39,787 nt of DNA from a virus (IMGVR_UViG_3300036401_000243:1-39787), one strand, 5' to 3'; counted from the first letter of the stretch, positions 16,130 through 23,043 are shown. A program made the numbers and translations. Notes: generated from the letters alone by a model not told the origin.

Positions 16130-16414
16130 ATGAAGAAGTTGCGTGTTGATTTGACCGAGGATGAGCGGAGGCAATTGTCTGCGGTGTTGGAGGCTCGAGC
16201 GATTGATCTTGCGGCAAGGGGCGCGATGCCGATTGACGGGCCGGAGCGAGAGTTAATTGCACGGCTGCGCAGTCGAGCGTATGAATTGGGTCACATGTAC
16301 GCGGGCGAGCGTCGAATGCTCCAACAGGCTGCGGACATGATCGAGCAGATGGCGCAGCGAATCGAGGTGGCGGAGCAGGCAATCGAGGCGTCAAAACGCG
16401 GGGTTATAGCATGA
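16130..16414 (+). CDS. Helical hypothetical protein
   Basis: A 94 aa product from the ATG at 16130, preceded by GGGGAGG. A second ATG at 16103 in the same frame also has a good site (GGGAGG), giving 103 aa, so the true start is uncertain. The protein is almost all helix: 'LTEDERRQLSAVLEARAIDL' and a coiled-coil-like end 'AADMIEQMAQRIEVAEQAI'. It overlaps the next gene by ATGA. Function unknown. Confidence 0.6.
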   Translation: MKKLRVDLTEDERRQLSAVLEARAIDLAARGAMPIDGPERELIARLRSRAYELGHMYAGERRMLQQAADMIEQMAQRIEVAEQAIEASKRGVIA

Positions 16415-16776
16415 GCGGTCCAGACGACTACGGCCCCATCGGAATTCGGGATCAGCGGCAGCCTCGTGTCGAGCCGAGGGTTCCGACATTCCTGACGGGG
16501 CAGGGCGGCAAGCCGTTGAGGGCGGAGCGGCCGTGCGACGTCGAGTTGCGGCCCGAGCCGGCGGTGTCTTTGGCGAAGCTCGAGCGTGCGGTGTCGGCCG
16601 CTCAGGCTGCGGCGGCGTGGAGCGCGGGGGAGCCGACGCGGATGCAGGAGATCGCGGAGTTGCTGGCGGTGCTTCCGTACGGCGACATGATGGAGCTTGC
16701 GGCGGGCTGTTGCGGGGACGCTGCGGCGATCTTCAATTGGGCGACTGCGAACGTTCGGAGAGATGATCTCTCATGA
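16411..16776 (+). CDS. Hypothetical protein
   Basis: A 121 aa product with a charged, Pro-containing N-terminal half and a helical C-terminal half (TRMQEIAELLAVLPYGDMM). It is linked by ATGA to both neighbours. No motif or family recognised. Confidence 0.6.
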   Translation: MSGPDDYGPIGIRDQRQPRVEPRVPTFLTGQGGKPLRAERPCDVELRPEPAVSLAKLERAVSAAQAAAAWSAGEPTRMQEIAELLAVLPYGDMMELAAGCCGDAAAIFNWATANVRRDDLS

Positions 16777-16967
16777 TGCGCTGCACCGGATGCGGATCGA
16801 CGGAAACACTTGCGGAGATTCGCGCCAAGCATCCCGAGGCAATCTCATGTTGCCCGGAGCGAAAACTTAAAAGCGTATGTAAGTCGTGCGAAGCGGACAC
16901 AGAAGAATGGTGGAACTATTGCGCGATGTGCGGTTATCACATCGCCGGGGCGGCGCCACCAACTTAG
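16773..16967 (+). CDS. Small zinc-ribbon protein
   Basis: A 64 aa product with three Cys pairs: 'CTGC' at residues 4-7, 'CKSC' at 36-39 and 'CAMC' at 50-53, the last two in the zinc-ribbon arrangement also seen in the phage Lar/DUF-type restriction alleviation proteins. That link is only suggestive. It ends 11 bp before a convergent gene that also encodes a zinc ribbon. Confidence 0.6.
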   Translation: MMRCTGCGSTETLAEIRAKHPEAISCCPERKLKSVCKSCEADTEEWWNYCAMCGYHIAGAAPPT

Positions 16968-16978
16968 GACGGCCCTGT

Positions 16979-17221
16979 CTAATCACGGTCGCAGCATGCC
17001 TCCTGGCCCTCTGCCCACTCGTCGACGACGCGCTCGGCCTCGTCCTCGCCAATGGCCTGCAAGCGGCTGACGGCCTCGAGGTAGGATAGGTCGCCATCGA
17101 TGTACTCGGAGTGGATAGCCTTGGTGCTGTCCTCGGCGTCCAATTGGCATTGGCATGCGGCATCCGTGCATTCGTTGGTTTCGCCACAATCAGGGCAGGT
17201 CCAAGTCAGGTGGCGCGTCAT
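16979..17221 (-). CDS. Small zinc-ribbon acidic protein
   Basis: An 80 aa product. 'CPDCGETNECTDAACQC' at residues 9-25 supplies a zinc-ribbon cluster; the remainder is acidic and helical, ending with Cys residues (EACCDRD). The start overlaps the upstream stop by ATGA. Function unknown. Confidence 0.6.
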   Translation of the reverse strand: MTRHLTWTCPDCGETNECTDAACQCQLDAEDSTKAIHSEYIDGDLSYLEAVSRLQAIGEDEAERVVDEWAEGQEACCDRD

Positions 17222-17400
17222 GGCTTGGTCGCCTTTGCGATGGCCATACAGGCGATTGCATGAGCCTGGGCTTTAGTCAGTGTGGTTGTTCTCTCGGCGA
17301 ATGTACCAGTATCTCGCAGGCCATCCGCAATGATCTGCAATGCCTCCAGAAGATCAGGCCCGGCCTGCTTGACGCGCTCAAGTTCCTCAAGGGTTTTCAT
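17218..17400 (-). CDS. Small hypothetical protein
   Basis: A 60 aa product; the ATG at 17400 has GGGAGA. Helical throughout (TLEELERVKQAGPDLLEALQ, TKAQAHAIACMAIAKA). This looks like the family of small phage proteins with 'APELLEALQ..ADGL' of unknown function. Coupled by ATGA to the zinc-ribbon gene. Confidence 0.6.
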   Translation of the reverse strand: MKTLEELERVKQAGPDLLEALQIIADGLRDTGTFAERTTTLTKAQAHAIACMAIAKATKP

Positions 17401-17450
17401 GGCAGTCTCCCATCGGTTGGACGGTGCCCCGCAGGGTGCACCGTCGCGCG

Positions 17451-17636
17451 TCACTGTTGCATCGCCGCTGAAACAACCGCCCAATCGGCGTCGCTTGCAG
17501 GATGATGCCTCTTGGCTGCATCCATCATCCGCTTAGCGGCGTCCATCACGGCTTGGTTGTTGGCGGCCTTCGCGGCCCAATAGGCCCTCCAGAAGGCGGT
17601 CATCTGGGTAGCGTTCTGCTTAGTGGCTTGTGTCAT
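17451..17636 (-). CDS. Small Ala/Met-rich helical protein
   Basis: A 61 aa product with a GGGAGAG ribosome site. It holds an internal near-repeat, 'AVMDAAKRMMDAAKR'. It is the first gene of a three-gene leftward operon, divergent from the DNA-binding protein at 17724. Function unknown. Confidence 0.55.
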   Translation of the reverse strand: MTQATKQNATQMTAFWRAYWAAKAANNQAVMDAAKRMMDAAKRHHPASDADWAVVSAAMQQ

Positions 17637-17670
17637 CTCATCTCTCCCATCGGGCGGCGTCGAGCCGCTG

Positions 17671-17710
17671 TTGACAATTTAGAGAATATCTTATAAGAAA
17701 GTGATGTCAA
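17671..17710. promoter_or_regulatory. Face-to-face divergent promoters
   Basis: TTGACA at 17671-17676 (+) and TTGACA on the other strand at 17705-17710 face each other. On the - strand TATTCT lies 16 bases beyond its -35. On the + strand TAAGAA (17-base spacer) or TATAAG (15-base spacer) can serve as -10. A perfect palindrome TCTTATAAGA sits between. Leftward (17636) and rightward (17724) genes start on either side. The symmetry would let one repressor close both promoters. Confidence 0.5.
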
Positions 17711-17723
17711 CGGGAATTTTGGT

Positions 17724-17912
17724 ATGAAGCAAAAAAAGATTGAGATAGCGAAACGCCCACGCGGGCGGCCAAAGACAGACCGCGAAACGCGCCGATTCAC
17801 CATGGTTCTTGACCTATCGGTTTATGGCCGGATTGAACAGTTTGCGCTCGCCAACAGGATTACACATGGCGAGGTGATCCGACGAGTTCTCGAAAGAGGG
17901 CTGCCGAAGTGA
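17724..17912 (+). CDS. Ribbon-helix-helix-like protein with AT-hook-like start
   Basis: A 62 aa product. 'KRPRGRPK' near the N-terminus resembles an AT-hook, and 'RRFTMVLDLSVYGRIEQFA' followed by 'THGEVIRRVLERGL' fits the strand-helix-helix of Arc/MetJ-type repressors. Such proteins bind operators as dimers. It is the first gene right of a symmetric divergent promoter and may regulate it, which is inference. Confidence 0.6.
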   Translation: MKQKKIEIAKRPRGRPKTDRETRRFTMVLDLSVYGRIEQFALANRITHGEVIRRVLERGLPK

Positions 17913-18115
17913 TGGCGGACGAAGCGCAGTGCCATTTCCTGCGCACTCTCGCTCAATGGGGCGGGATAGCGACATCTCGACAATTGGGCATCTTTGTCGA
18001 CCGGGAGCAGGACCGCGCCCGCCAGAAGTGCAGGCGCCAAGGTCTCGTCACGTTCGAAGGGGGCTTTTGGCGGGTGACCGAAAAAGGTCGTGAGGCCGGT
18101 CATGCGTTTAGGTAA
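17909..18115 (+). CDS. Small winged-helix-like protein
   Basis: A 68 aa product overlapping the previous stop by ATGA. 'FLRTLAQWGGIATSRQLG' and 'DRARQKCRRQGLVTFEGG' read as helix-turn-helix elements, followed by 'FWRVTEKGREAG', a wing typical of small winged-helix proteins. DNA binding is likely; the target is unknown. Confidence 0.55.
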   Translation: MMADEAQCHFLRTLAQWGGIATSRQLGIFVDREQDRARQKCRRQGLVTFEGGFWRVTEKGREAGHAFR

Positions 18116-18329
18116 GGTTCTTGCAGATTATCGGGACGCCAATCGAATGGGTGTGCGCGAGCTTGCCAAGCAGATGTTCGTTTCGGCCGCCACACTCTCC
18201 CGGATTGAGAATGACAAGCCGTGTGACGGCGAGACGTTGACGAAGATTATGATTTGGCTCTTCACCAACGAGGCAAGCAGCGACGCTCGGCGCTCGTTCC
18301 CCCTCGTCAAAACGAAACCGACGATCTGA
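18102..18329 (+). CDS. XRE-family (Cro/CI-like) transcription regulator
   Basis: A 75 aa protein. 'LADYRDANRMGVRELAKQM' followed by 'VSAATLSRIENDKPCDGETL' is a canonical helix-turn-helix_3 domain, with recognition helix 'AATLSRIEN'. The ATG at 18102 is preferred over a GTG at 18090 because GAGG lies in between. It overlaps the previous gene by 14 bases. A phage repressor or Cro-like role is plausible; no operator can be assigned. Confidence 0.7.
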   Translation: MRLGKVLADYRDANRMGVRELAKQMFVSAATLSRIENDKPCDGETLTKIMIWLFTNEASSDARRSFPLVKTKPTI

Positions 18330-18361
18330 GGAGAATTCGGTTTTGAGATTGACAAGCTCCG

Positions 18362-18508
18362 ATGTTGACGCCCCTCCCGCAGACGCCCATGCTGGATTGT
18401 CGCTATTGTCTCGGACGGTTCATCACCCCCGAGATCGGCGACGCCTCGAAACTTGCCCGGGTGAGGTCGCGCCCTCCGCCCGGGTCTTTTTTGAGACATG
18501 ACCACTAA
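18362..18508 (+). CDS. Possible small CxxC protein (48 aa)
   Basis: An ATG at 18362 opens 48 codons ending in TAA at 18506-18508, one base before the next start. The product contains 'CRYCLGRF', a CxxC pair, then a Pro/Arg-rich tail. A GC-rich hairpin with a T-run overlaps its end, so the frame may be fortuitous. Confidence 0.3.
   Translation: MLTPLPQTPMLDCRYCLGRFITPEIGDASKLARVRSRPPPGSFLRHDH
18455..18492 (+). terminator. Rho-independent terminator candidate
   Basis: GCCCGGG at 18455-18461 and at 18478-18484 (CCCGGG is self-complementary) form the base of a stem with a GC-rich loop, followed by TCTTTTTT at 18485-18492. It lies after the regulator gene and before the helicase remnant. Confidence 0.5.
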
Positions 18509-18509
18509 T

Positions 18510-18656
18510 ATGACGCCGCGCGAATGGCATGTCCGATATGTAAAGCATCATCGCGTCATAGATTATCTGTGGCTCGGATGGATGGTGGTCGCTGATCTTG
18601 GCTCAACACATGGATGGCGTCGTGGGCGCGCATGGCAGAGAAGCCTTCCAACTTGA
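18510..18656 (+). CDS. Small basic protein fused into helicase remnant
   Basis: A 48 aa product; an in-frame ATG at 18498 is the alternative start. The sequence 'TPREWHVRYVKHHRVIDYLW' resembles the short genes that often precede phage helicases, but its end (after residue ~35) reads into DNA that in another frame encodes helicase. A deletion seems to have removed its normal C-terminus. Confidence 0.4.
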   Translation: MTPREWHVRYVKHHRVIDYLWLGWMVVADLGSTHGWRRGRAWQRSLPT

Positions 18657-19341
18657 CCGGCATCGAGGCGGACGACGTGAGTTTCATTCTGCCGCCGTTC
18701 GAAACAATCCGACACCGCGCCAAGGATAGCCGTATCGACCGGGAACTGGCTGATCTGTTCGGCGCGCCGGCATAAATGCGACGACGCTTCATGAGGTCAA
18801 GCGGCAGACCAGCGAGGCCCGCGCGGAAGCCGCCGCGGCCGTCGTGAGAGCCGAGAAGGGCCAGCCGTGGATTATTTGGACAGACACGGATTATGAAGCT
18901 GATGCGGTTCGCAAAGTGCTTCCTGATGCGATTGAGGTCCGCGGCTCGCAATCGATCGAAGAAAAGGAAGAAAAGCTAAACGCCTTCGCACTTGGAAAGG
19001 TCGATATCCTCATCGGAAAGCCCAGCATGATCGGCTTCGGATCTGACTGGTCGCACTGCGCCCGCATGGCGTTCCTGGGGCGCAGCTACAGCTACGAGAC
19101 ATGGTATCAGGCCGTGCGGCGATGCTGGCGGTTCGGACAAAAGCGCAAGGTCGTGGTGCATTTGATCGTGGCCGAGGGAGAGACGGAGATCGGCCGCGTA
19201 ATCGATCGGAAAGCTGGCGACCATGCCCGCATGAAAGACGCCATGCGTCACGCGATGTTGCGCGCGACTGGACGCTCGGCAATTGTCAAGGAAGTCTACA
19301 ATCCAACTCAAAAAGCGAAGGTGCCCGAATGGCTACGGTGA
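18599..19341 (+). pseudogene. Decayed helicase: C-terminal remnant with frameshift
   Basis: Two frames together encode the C-terminal part of a superfamily 2 phage helicase. From 18599 one frame reads 'TWMASWARMAEKPSNLTG' and continues to 'LADLFGAPA' before TAA at 18773-18775. The next frame carries on with 'NATTLHEVKR' and then 'WIIWTDTDYEADAV', 'ILIGKPSMIGFGSDW' and 'WYQAVRRCWRFGQKRK', the last being motif VI with its arginines. The N-terminal half with the Walker A and DEAD/DEAH boxes is missing, and a -1 shift separates the two parts. From 18844 (GTG) a 165 aa frame remains open, but alone it cannot act as a helicase. Sequencing error could explain the shift but not the missing half. Confidence 0.7.
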
Positions 19342-19739
19342 CATTCCCATGTGAACAATGCGGGAAGGTAGTTTCAGTATACCGCAGCCCGTCTAACATG
19401 AAGAAATATCCTCCTAAGTTTTGTAGCTTGAAGTGTACTGGCGCGGCTCAGCGTGGTGCAGGAAATCCCGCATATAATGGAGGTCGATACATTGATCCTA
19501 ATGGCTATGTGCATGTGTTTTCTCCTAACTATCCTAATTGTGATTGCAGAGGATATATTTATGAGCATAGAGTGGTGGCTGAACAAAAATTAGGTAGAAG
19601 TTTACTCGATGGAGAAGTTGTCCATCACATCAACGAGATTAAGATAGACAATCGTCCCGAGAACATTGTGGTCTGTGCTTCTCAGGCCGAACACATGAAC
19701 ACTTATCATCGCAGGGGGCAAAGATGGTGCAAAAGATAA
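19329..19739 (+). CDS. Free-standing HNH homing endonuclease
   Basis: A 136 aa protein. Cys8-x2-Cys11 and Cys32-x3-Cys36 form a zinc site. The beta-beta-alpha metal motif is 'VVHHINEIKIDNRPENI' (His99, His100, Asn108, Asn112), with His80 upstream in 'IYEHRVV', as in HNH_3 enzymes. It cuts DNA to promote its own spread. It overlaps the helicase remnant by 13 bases and the methyltransferase by 16. Its DNA is visibly richer in A and T than both neighbours, a sign of recent arrival. Confidence 0.75.
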   Translation: MATVTFPCEQCGKVVSVYRSPSNMKKYPPKFCSLKCTGAAQRGAGNPAYNGGRYIDPNGYVHVFSPNYPNCDCRGYIYEHRVVAEQKLGRSLLDGEVVHHINEIKIDNRPENIVVCASQAEHMNTYHRRGQRWCKR

Positions 19740-20623
19740 AATGTCTTGGTGCCGAACATGGAGATAAGTGGAGCGCGATTTGGGGAGATTGCGTTGATGT
19801 ATTGTCTCAAATTCCATCAGAAAGTGTGGGATTTTCTTGCTATAGCCCCCCGTTCGGATCGCTGTTCGTCTATTCCGAGTCTGCCGCTGACATGGGAAAC
19901 AGCACAGACGAGGAATTTGCGCAGCATTATGCCTACCTCGTGCGAGAGAAGTTCAGGGTGACTATGCCGGGGCGACTGACAGCCGTGCATTGCTCCGATC
20001 TGCCGATGACGAAATGGAGGGATGGGGCAGTCGGCATCAAGGATTTCTCCGGGCAGATCATCCGCATACACGAGGATGCCGGCTGGATTTTGCACGGGCG
20101 ACGGACCATCTGGAAGTGCCCCGTTGTCGAGATGACGCGCACGAAGCACGTCGGCCTGCTCTACAAGCAATTGCAGAAGGATAGCAGCAAGTCCCGCGGA
20201 GGGATGCCGGACTATCTTCTGACATTCATCAAGCCCGGCGAGAATGCTGAGTTGATCGCGCACACGCCGCAGGATTTTCCGCTCGATCAATGGCAGGAAT
20301 GGGCGTCCCCTGTGTGGATGTCGGTTGACCAATCCAATGTGCTCAACGTCAAGGCTGCCAAGACGGCTGGCGACGAGCGCCATCTGTGCCCGCTGCAATT
20401 AGATGTGATCGACAGGGCCGTCATCATGTGGTCGAACCCCGGCAATGTGGTGCTCTCGCCGTTCATGGGGATAGGCTCGGAAGGAGTTCGATCTCTGGCG
20501 CTCGGCCGCAAGTTCTTTGGTGTCGAGTTGAAAGAGGCATACTGGAAGCAGGCTTGCCGCTACATGCGCGCCGAGGAAGATCAAGGCGGCCTATTCTCAA
20601 TCCCTAGTGTGGCGGCCGAGTGA
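19724..20623 (+). CDS. DNA N4/N6-type methyltransferase, beta-class
   Basis: A 299 aa enzyme. Motif IV 'SPPFGS' lies at residues 41-46 and motif I 'SPFMGIGSEG' at 245-254, the beta-class order. SPPF rather than DPPY favours N4-cytosine methylation, although N6-adenine is possible. 'RHLCPLQ' at 219-225 and 'FFGVELKEAYW' at 264-274 are the usual flanking motifs. No restriction enzyme is adjacent, so it is an orphan, probably protecting phage DNA or marking it. Its start lies within the HNH gene. A terminator hairpin overlaps its stop codon. Confidence 0.85.
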   Translation: MVQKIKCLGAEHGDKWSAIWGDCVDVLSQIPSESVGFSCYSPPFGSLFVYSESAADMGNSTDEEFAQHYAYLVREKFRVTMPGRLTAVHCSDLPMTKWRDGAVGIKDFSGQIIRIHEDAGWILHGRRTIWKCPVVEMTRTKHVGLLYKQLQKDSSKSRGGMPDYLLTFIKPGENAELIAHTPQDFPLDQWQEWASPVWMSVDQSNVLNVKAAKTAGDERHLCPLQLDVIDRAVIMWSNPGNVVLSPFMGIGSEGVRSLALGRKFFGVELKEAYWKQACRYMRAEEDQGGLFSIPSVAAE

Positions 20624-20645
20624 CCGCGCTGTCACTACCCTTTTT
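20619..20645 (+). terminator. Rho-independent terminator overlapping a stop codon
   Basis: AGTGAC (20619-20624) and GTCACT (20631-20636) form a perfect six-base stem with a CGCGCT loop, followed by ACCC and TTTTT at 20641-20645. The methyltransferase TGA lies in the left arm. Confidence 0.6.
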
Positions 20646-20731
20646 CGAGACATAACAGCTAATGTGTGATACCCAACATACGGCCGTCCCCGGCCTATCC
20701 TCCCCCGGCCCCGGACGGTACTCAGCGACTT

Positions 20732-20770
20732 GGCCCGGGCCTGCCTTCTCCGAGACGGCCCGGGTCCTTT
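20732..20770 (+). terminator. GC-rich hairpin before the LuxR-type gene
   Basis: GGCCCGGGCC (20732-20741) pairs with GGCCCGGGTC (20757-20766) with one G-U pair; CTTT follows. It stands in the 200 bp gap between the methyltransferase and the next gene and could be a second terminator or a leader structure. The rest of the gap shows no gene. Confidence 0.4.
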
Positions 20771-20824
20771 GCCAGGATACCAAAGTCCTGACAAAGTTCC
20801 AATATCGGAGGGAAAGGCGGATGC

Positions 20825-21061
20825 ATGATGATAGGCCCTCAGCATTACGGGCTGCTCGGTCAGTTGAGCCCAGCGGAAATGGCCGTTGCGTTTGAAATTG
20901 GCGTGTTGTGCGTCACGTCTAAGGTGGCCGCCAGGCATCTAGGTTTGTCATATCGCACAGTCGATACGCAGCGTGAGAATATTTACCGTAAGCTGAAAAT
21001 CACGCATGGCGCGCCAGAGTTGGCTAGGCGGATGGCTCTGGCAGAGGTTGCCTCGCCATGA
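20825..21061 (+). CDS. LuxR/GerE-type helix-turn-helix protein
   Basis: A 78 aa protein consisting of little more than a GerE domain: 'LSPAEMAVAFEIGVLCVTSK', then 'VAARHLGLSYRTVDTQRENI' and 'YRKLKI'. The 'S-x-x-T-V' recognition helix and 'R-x-N-I-Y-R-K-L' are hallmark residues. There is no receiver or sensor domain. GGAGGG at 20807 and AGGCGG nearer the start may be ribosome sites. It may control late packaging genes downstream, which is inference. Confidence 0.75.
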   Translation: MMIGPQHYGLLGQLSPAEMAVAFEIGVLCVTSKVAARHLGLSYRTVDTQRENIYRKLKITHGAPELARRMALAEVASP

Positions 21062-21140
21062 ACGCAGCGTGAGAAGATAACTGGTATTGGGACACCCACG
21101 AAAGTGGATAAGTAAAACCAGTAAACATAAGGACTTAACT

Positions 21141-21518
21141 ATGTCCCTACAGGATCAACCAAAGCCAAAAAGAGCCGGTTTTCGTGGGACGCCTAATATT
21201 CATGGCCGCCCCAAAGGCGCAAAGAATAAGACTACTCTCCCCGCAAAAGAAGCACTAGAAGCAGCCTTCGAAGGAATGGGCGGAGTGCCACGATTACTTG
21301 CATGGGGCAACGCTAATCCTGGCGAATTCTATAGACTGTGGTCGAAACTCATCCCAACAAACGTCAAGGCCGAAATCAACGGCGGCATCACGCTGACCCC
21401 GGTCATCAACCTCTCAGGCCGACCCGAGCCTGCGAGGCTCGAAACAACCGCCCAAAAGGTGATCGAGGCTGTAGTTGAGGCCGTAGTTGCTGACAAAGCC
21501 GAGAACGATGGCGACTGA
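21141..21518 (+). CDS. DUF5681-like phage protein, basic N-terminus
   Basis: A 125 aa product; the ATG at 21141 has AAGGA upstream. 'RAGFRGTPNIHGRPKGAKNK' resembles the N-terminal signature of DUF5681-type phage proteins (GNPxGRPKGxxN), often near terminase genes. 'GGVPRLLAWGNANPGEFYRL' and 'SKLIPTNVKAEI' follow as in that group. A role in DNA binding or packaging is possible, but the function is not established. Confidence 0.6.
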   Translation: MSLQDQPKPKRAGFRGTPNIHGRPKGAKNKTTLPAKEALEAAFEGMGGVPRLLAWGNANPGEFYRLWSKLIPTNVKAEINGGITLTPVINLSGRPEPARLETTAQKVIEAVVEAVVADKAENDGD

Positions 21519-21524
21519 TGCCTC

Positions 21525-21863
21525 TCACGTCATATGCCATGACGGGGGGCAAGACGGAAAGACCAACAATTTCAGATGCTTAGCTCGATAGCCGCTTACT
21601 TGTGTCAGCGCCATGTAAGCGTGCGGAAATTGGACAGTCACGGTCGGCGGCCCATTACGCTCGATGCGGGTAATCGGATGTTCGGCGGCGGCCTGTTCGC
21701 AGAGTGCGCGCGCCTGTTCTTTCGTCAATGGTGGGGCTTTGCCGGTTCGCACGAGGCGGTGCAGGCGAGACTTCTTTGCCGCCAGCTTGTGGTTGAGCAT
21801 GGGAAAGCGGTGGCTGGTTTCGATCAGCCTTTGCTTGGGTCCGCTGCCGGTGAGAATCTTCAT
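21525..21863 (-). CDS. Hypothetical basic protein on the opposite strand
   Basis: A 112 aa product from the ATG at 21863. Other in-frame starts at 21905 and 22001 give longer forms; none has a clear ribosome site, so the start is uncertain. The sequence 'KSRLHRLVRTGKAPPLTKEQ' suggests a helical basic protein. The frame is preferred over a 108-codon + strand frame on amino-acid composition. No family recognised. Confidence 0.4.
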   Translation of the reverse strand: MKILTGSGPKQRLIETSHRFPMLNHKLAAKKSRLHRLVRTGKAPPLTKEQARALCEQAAAEHPITRIERNGPPTVTVQFPHAYMALTQVSGYRAKHLKLLVFPSCPPSWHMT

Positions 21864-22015
21864 GGTCCGTGGTTGTCTCTCATGGGTCGTTTTCTCGTGT
21901 GACATAGGATGAACCGTAGGCACAAGTACTTTGTTATGTGGTTGATATTGGCTGATGATTTCCCAGATTATGGAACATGTGCCTGCCTGCCTACGCTTCA
22001 TCCTACGCGAATCGT

Positions 22016-22053
22016 GTGCGGTTTTGTGCGGATCATTCCGGTTCTTTCCGGTT
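22016..22053. repeat. Four tandem 10-bp units in a possible control region
   Basis: GTGCGG occurs at 22016 and 22026; TTCCGG occurs at 22036 and 22046. The four units are phased at exactly 10 bp, one helical turn. They lie about 70 bp upstream of the gene at 22122, together with a TTGACA at 22084. A multi-site binding platform is possible. Confidence 0.35.
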
Positions 22054-22121
22054 GCGCGTCATGCTGGGATTGCTAGCCCATTGTTGACATCGTGCGCTCG
22101 TAGCTAAAGGATTGGCATCAA

Positions 22122-22466
22122 ATGACCATCGACCCTGATGTGCTGGCAGCGCTCGAGCGCGCAGAATATGAGTTGCGCGACTGTTCCGGGTCCGTGTCGG
22201 ATTCAGCGTCGCGTACCGCGATGTTGCAGGCGGCGGACTTCGTCAGTGCGACGATTCGCAAATACACGGCCGCTTCGTGGAGAAAGTTGTTGGCTGATCA
22301 GGCCAATCGGATCGCGGAGCTAGAGGCCGAGGTTAGGGCACAGTCTGCTGTGATTGACAACCTTGAGGCAGAGTTACGGCGGGTGCGACCTTCGCCTGTG
22401 ACACATGTCACACCAGAGCCGATGCGGCTTCGTAACGGTAAGGTAACGCGGCGGGAGGCCAAATGA
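22122..22466 (+). CDS. Coiled-coil hypothetical protein
   Basis: A 114 aa product preceded by AAAGG. The middle, 'ADQANRIAELEAEVRAQSAV' and on, has heptad spacing and should form a coiled coil; the tail is basic. It overlaps the next gene by ATGA. Function unknown. Confidence 0.6.
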   Translation: MTIDPDVLAALERAEYELRDCSGSVSDSASRTAMLQAADFVSATIRKYTAASWRKLLADQANRIAELEAEVRAQSAVIDNLEAELRRVRPSPVTHVTPEPMRLRNGKVTRREAK

Positions 22467-22708
22467 CCATCAACCGCCTGATGCGCCGCGGCGAGGTCTC
22501 GGCCCGCCACGCCCTGCCCCTCAAGACGAGGGAGGATTCACACTATTCCGCCACGCGCGGCGTGACAGATCGGCATTGCGGGCCTACAAGCAATTGGCCG
22601 CATAACGATTGCCGGCATTTCGTCGGACCGAATGCGTGCACCGAGGTTGGTGGCGTGATAGCCCGACGAGGGCTATGCGACTGGTGGAAGTCAACAAAGG
22701 GAGATTAA
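22463..22708 (+). CDS. Small Cys/His/Trp-containing hypothetical protein
   Basis: An 81 aa product. Scattered Cys and His residues (DRHCGPTSNWPHNDCRHF and GLCDWW) could bind metal, but no standard finger is present. Coupled to the preceding coiled-coil gene by ATGA. No family recognised. Confidence 0.5.
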   Translation: MTINRLMRRGEVSARHALPLKTREDSHYSATRGVTDRHCGPTSNWPHNDCRHFVGPNACTEVGGVIARRGLCDWWKSTKGD

Positions 22709-22711
22709 TCA

Positions 22712-22901
22712 ATGAAGGGTCTTGTTGCAGGAATAATGCTGCTGGCGCCCTGCCGTGCTGCAGATCGACTTGCCGTTCCAGCCCGTACCTGTTCCAGTGG
22801 TCGGCGCCGGCTTGCCGGGGCTGGTCGCCGGATGCCTCGGGCTCGTGGTGCTGGCTCGTCGCAGGCGAGGTCGTAATGCGGAAACAAATATCAAAGCGTA
22901 A
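22712..22901 (+). pseudogene. Small membrane protein interrupted by a frameshift
   Basis: The ATG at 22712, after a GGGAG site, begins a signal-like start 'MKGLVAGIMLLA'. In that frame the rest is implausible and Arg/Gly-rich. From about 22755 another frame reads 'LPFQPVPVPVVGAGLPGLV', a Pro-rich linker and a hydrophobic span ending in 'ARRRRGR', the classic end of small membrane-anchored proteins. A one-base shift near 22743-22755 joins them. A GTG at 22755 without a ribosome site is the alternative start. Either a natural mutation or a sequence error. Confidence 0.5.
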
Positions 22902-23043
22902 GTGGAAGGCTCGGTGTCGCATCGGGAGAGAAATACCTCTCACCGAGATTGTTAACCACAGGTTGAATACGTGGTTTGACTTCGACTATGCACCGCATGG
23001 CGAGTACACGTATTTTTTCGTAGCGAGAGGCAAACAATTCTGA
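22876..23043 (+). CDS. Small basic hypothetical protein (55 aa)
   Basis: The ATG at 22876 has GGCGAGG upstream; a longer frame from 22609 reads through unrelated sequence. The product starts very basic (RKQISKRKWKARCRIGRE) and ends with aromatic residues (FDFDYAPHGEYTYFF). It overlaps the frameshifted membrane gene. No family recognised. Confidence 0.5.
   Translation: MRKQISKRKWKARCRIGREIPLTEIVNHRLNTWFDFDYAPHGEYTYFFVARGKQF

Noticed and set aside
22609-22875. Long N-terminal extension of the 55 aa protein at 22876
   Set aside because: It overlaps two other reading frames, is Cys/Arg/Trp-rich without pattern, and the downstream ATG has its own ribosome site.
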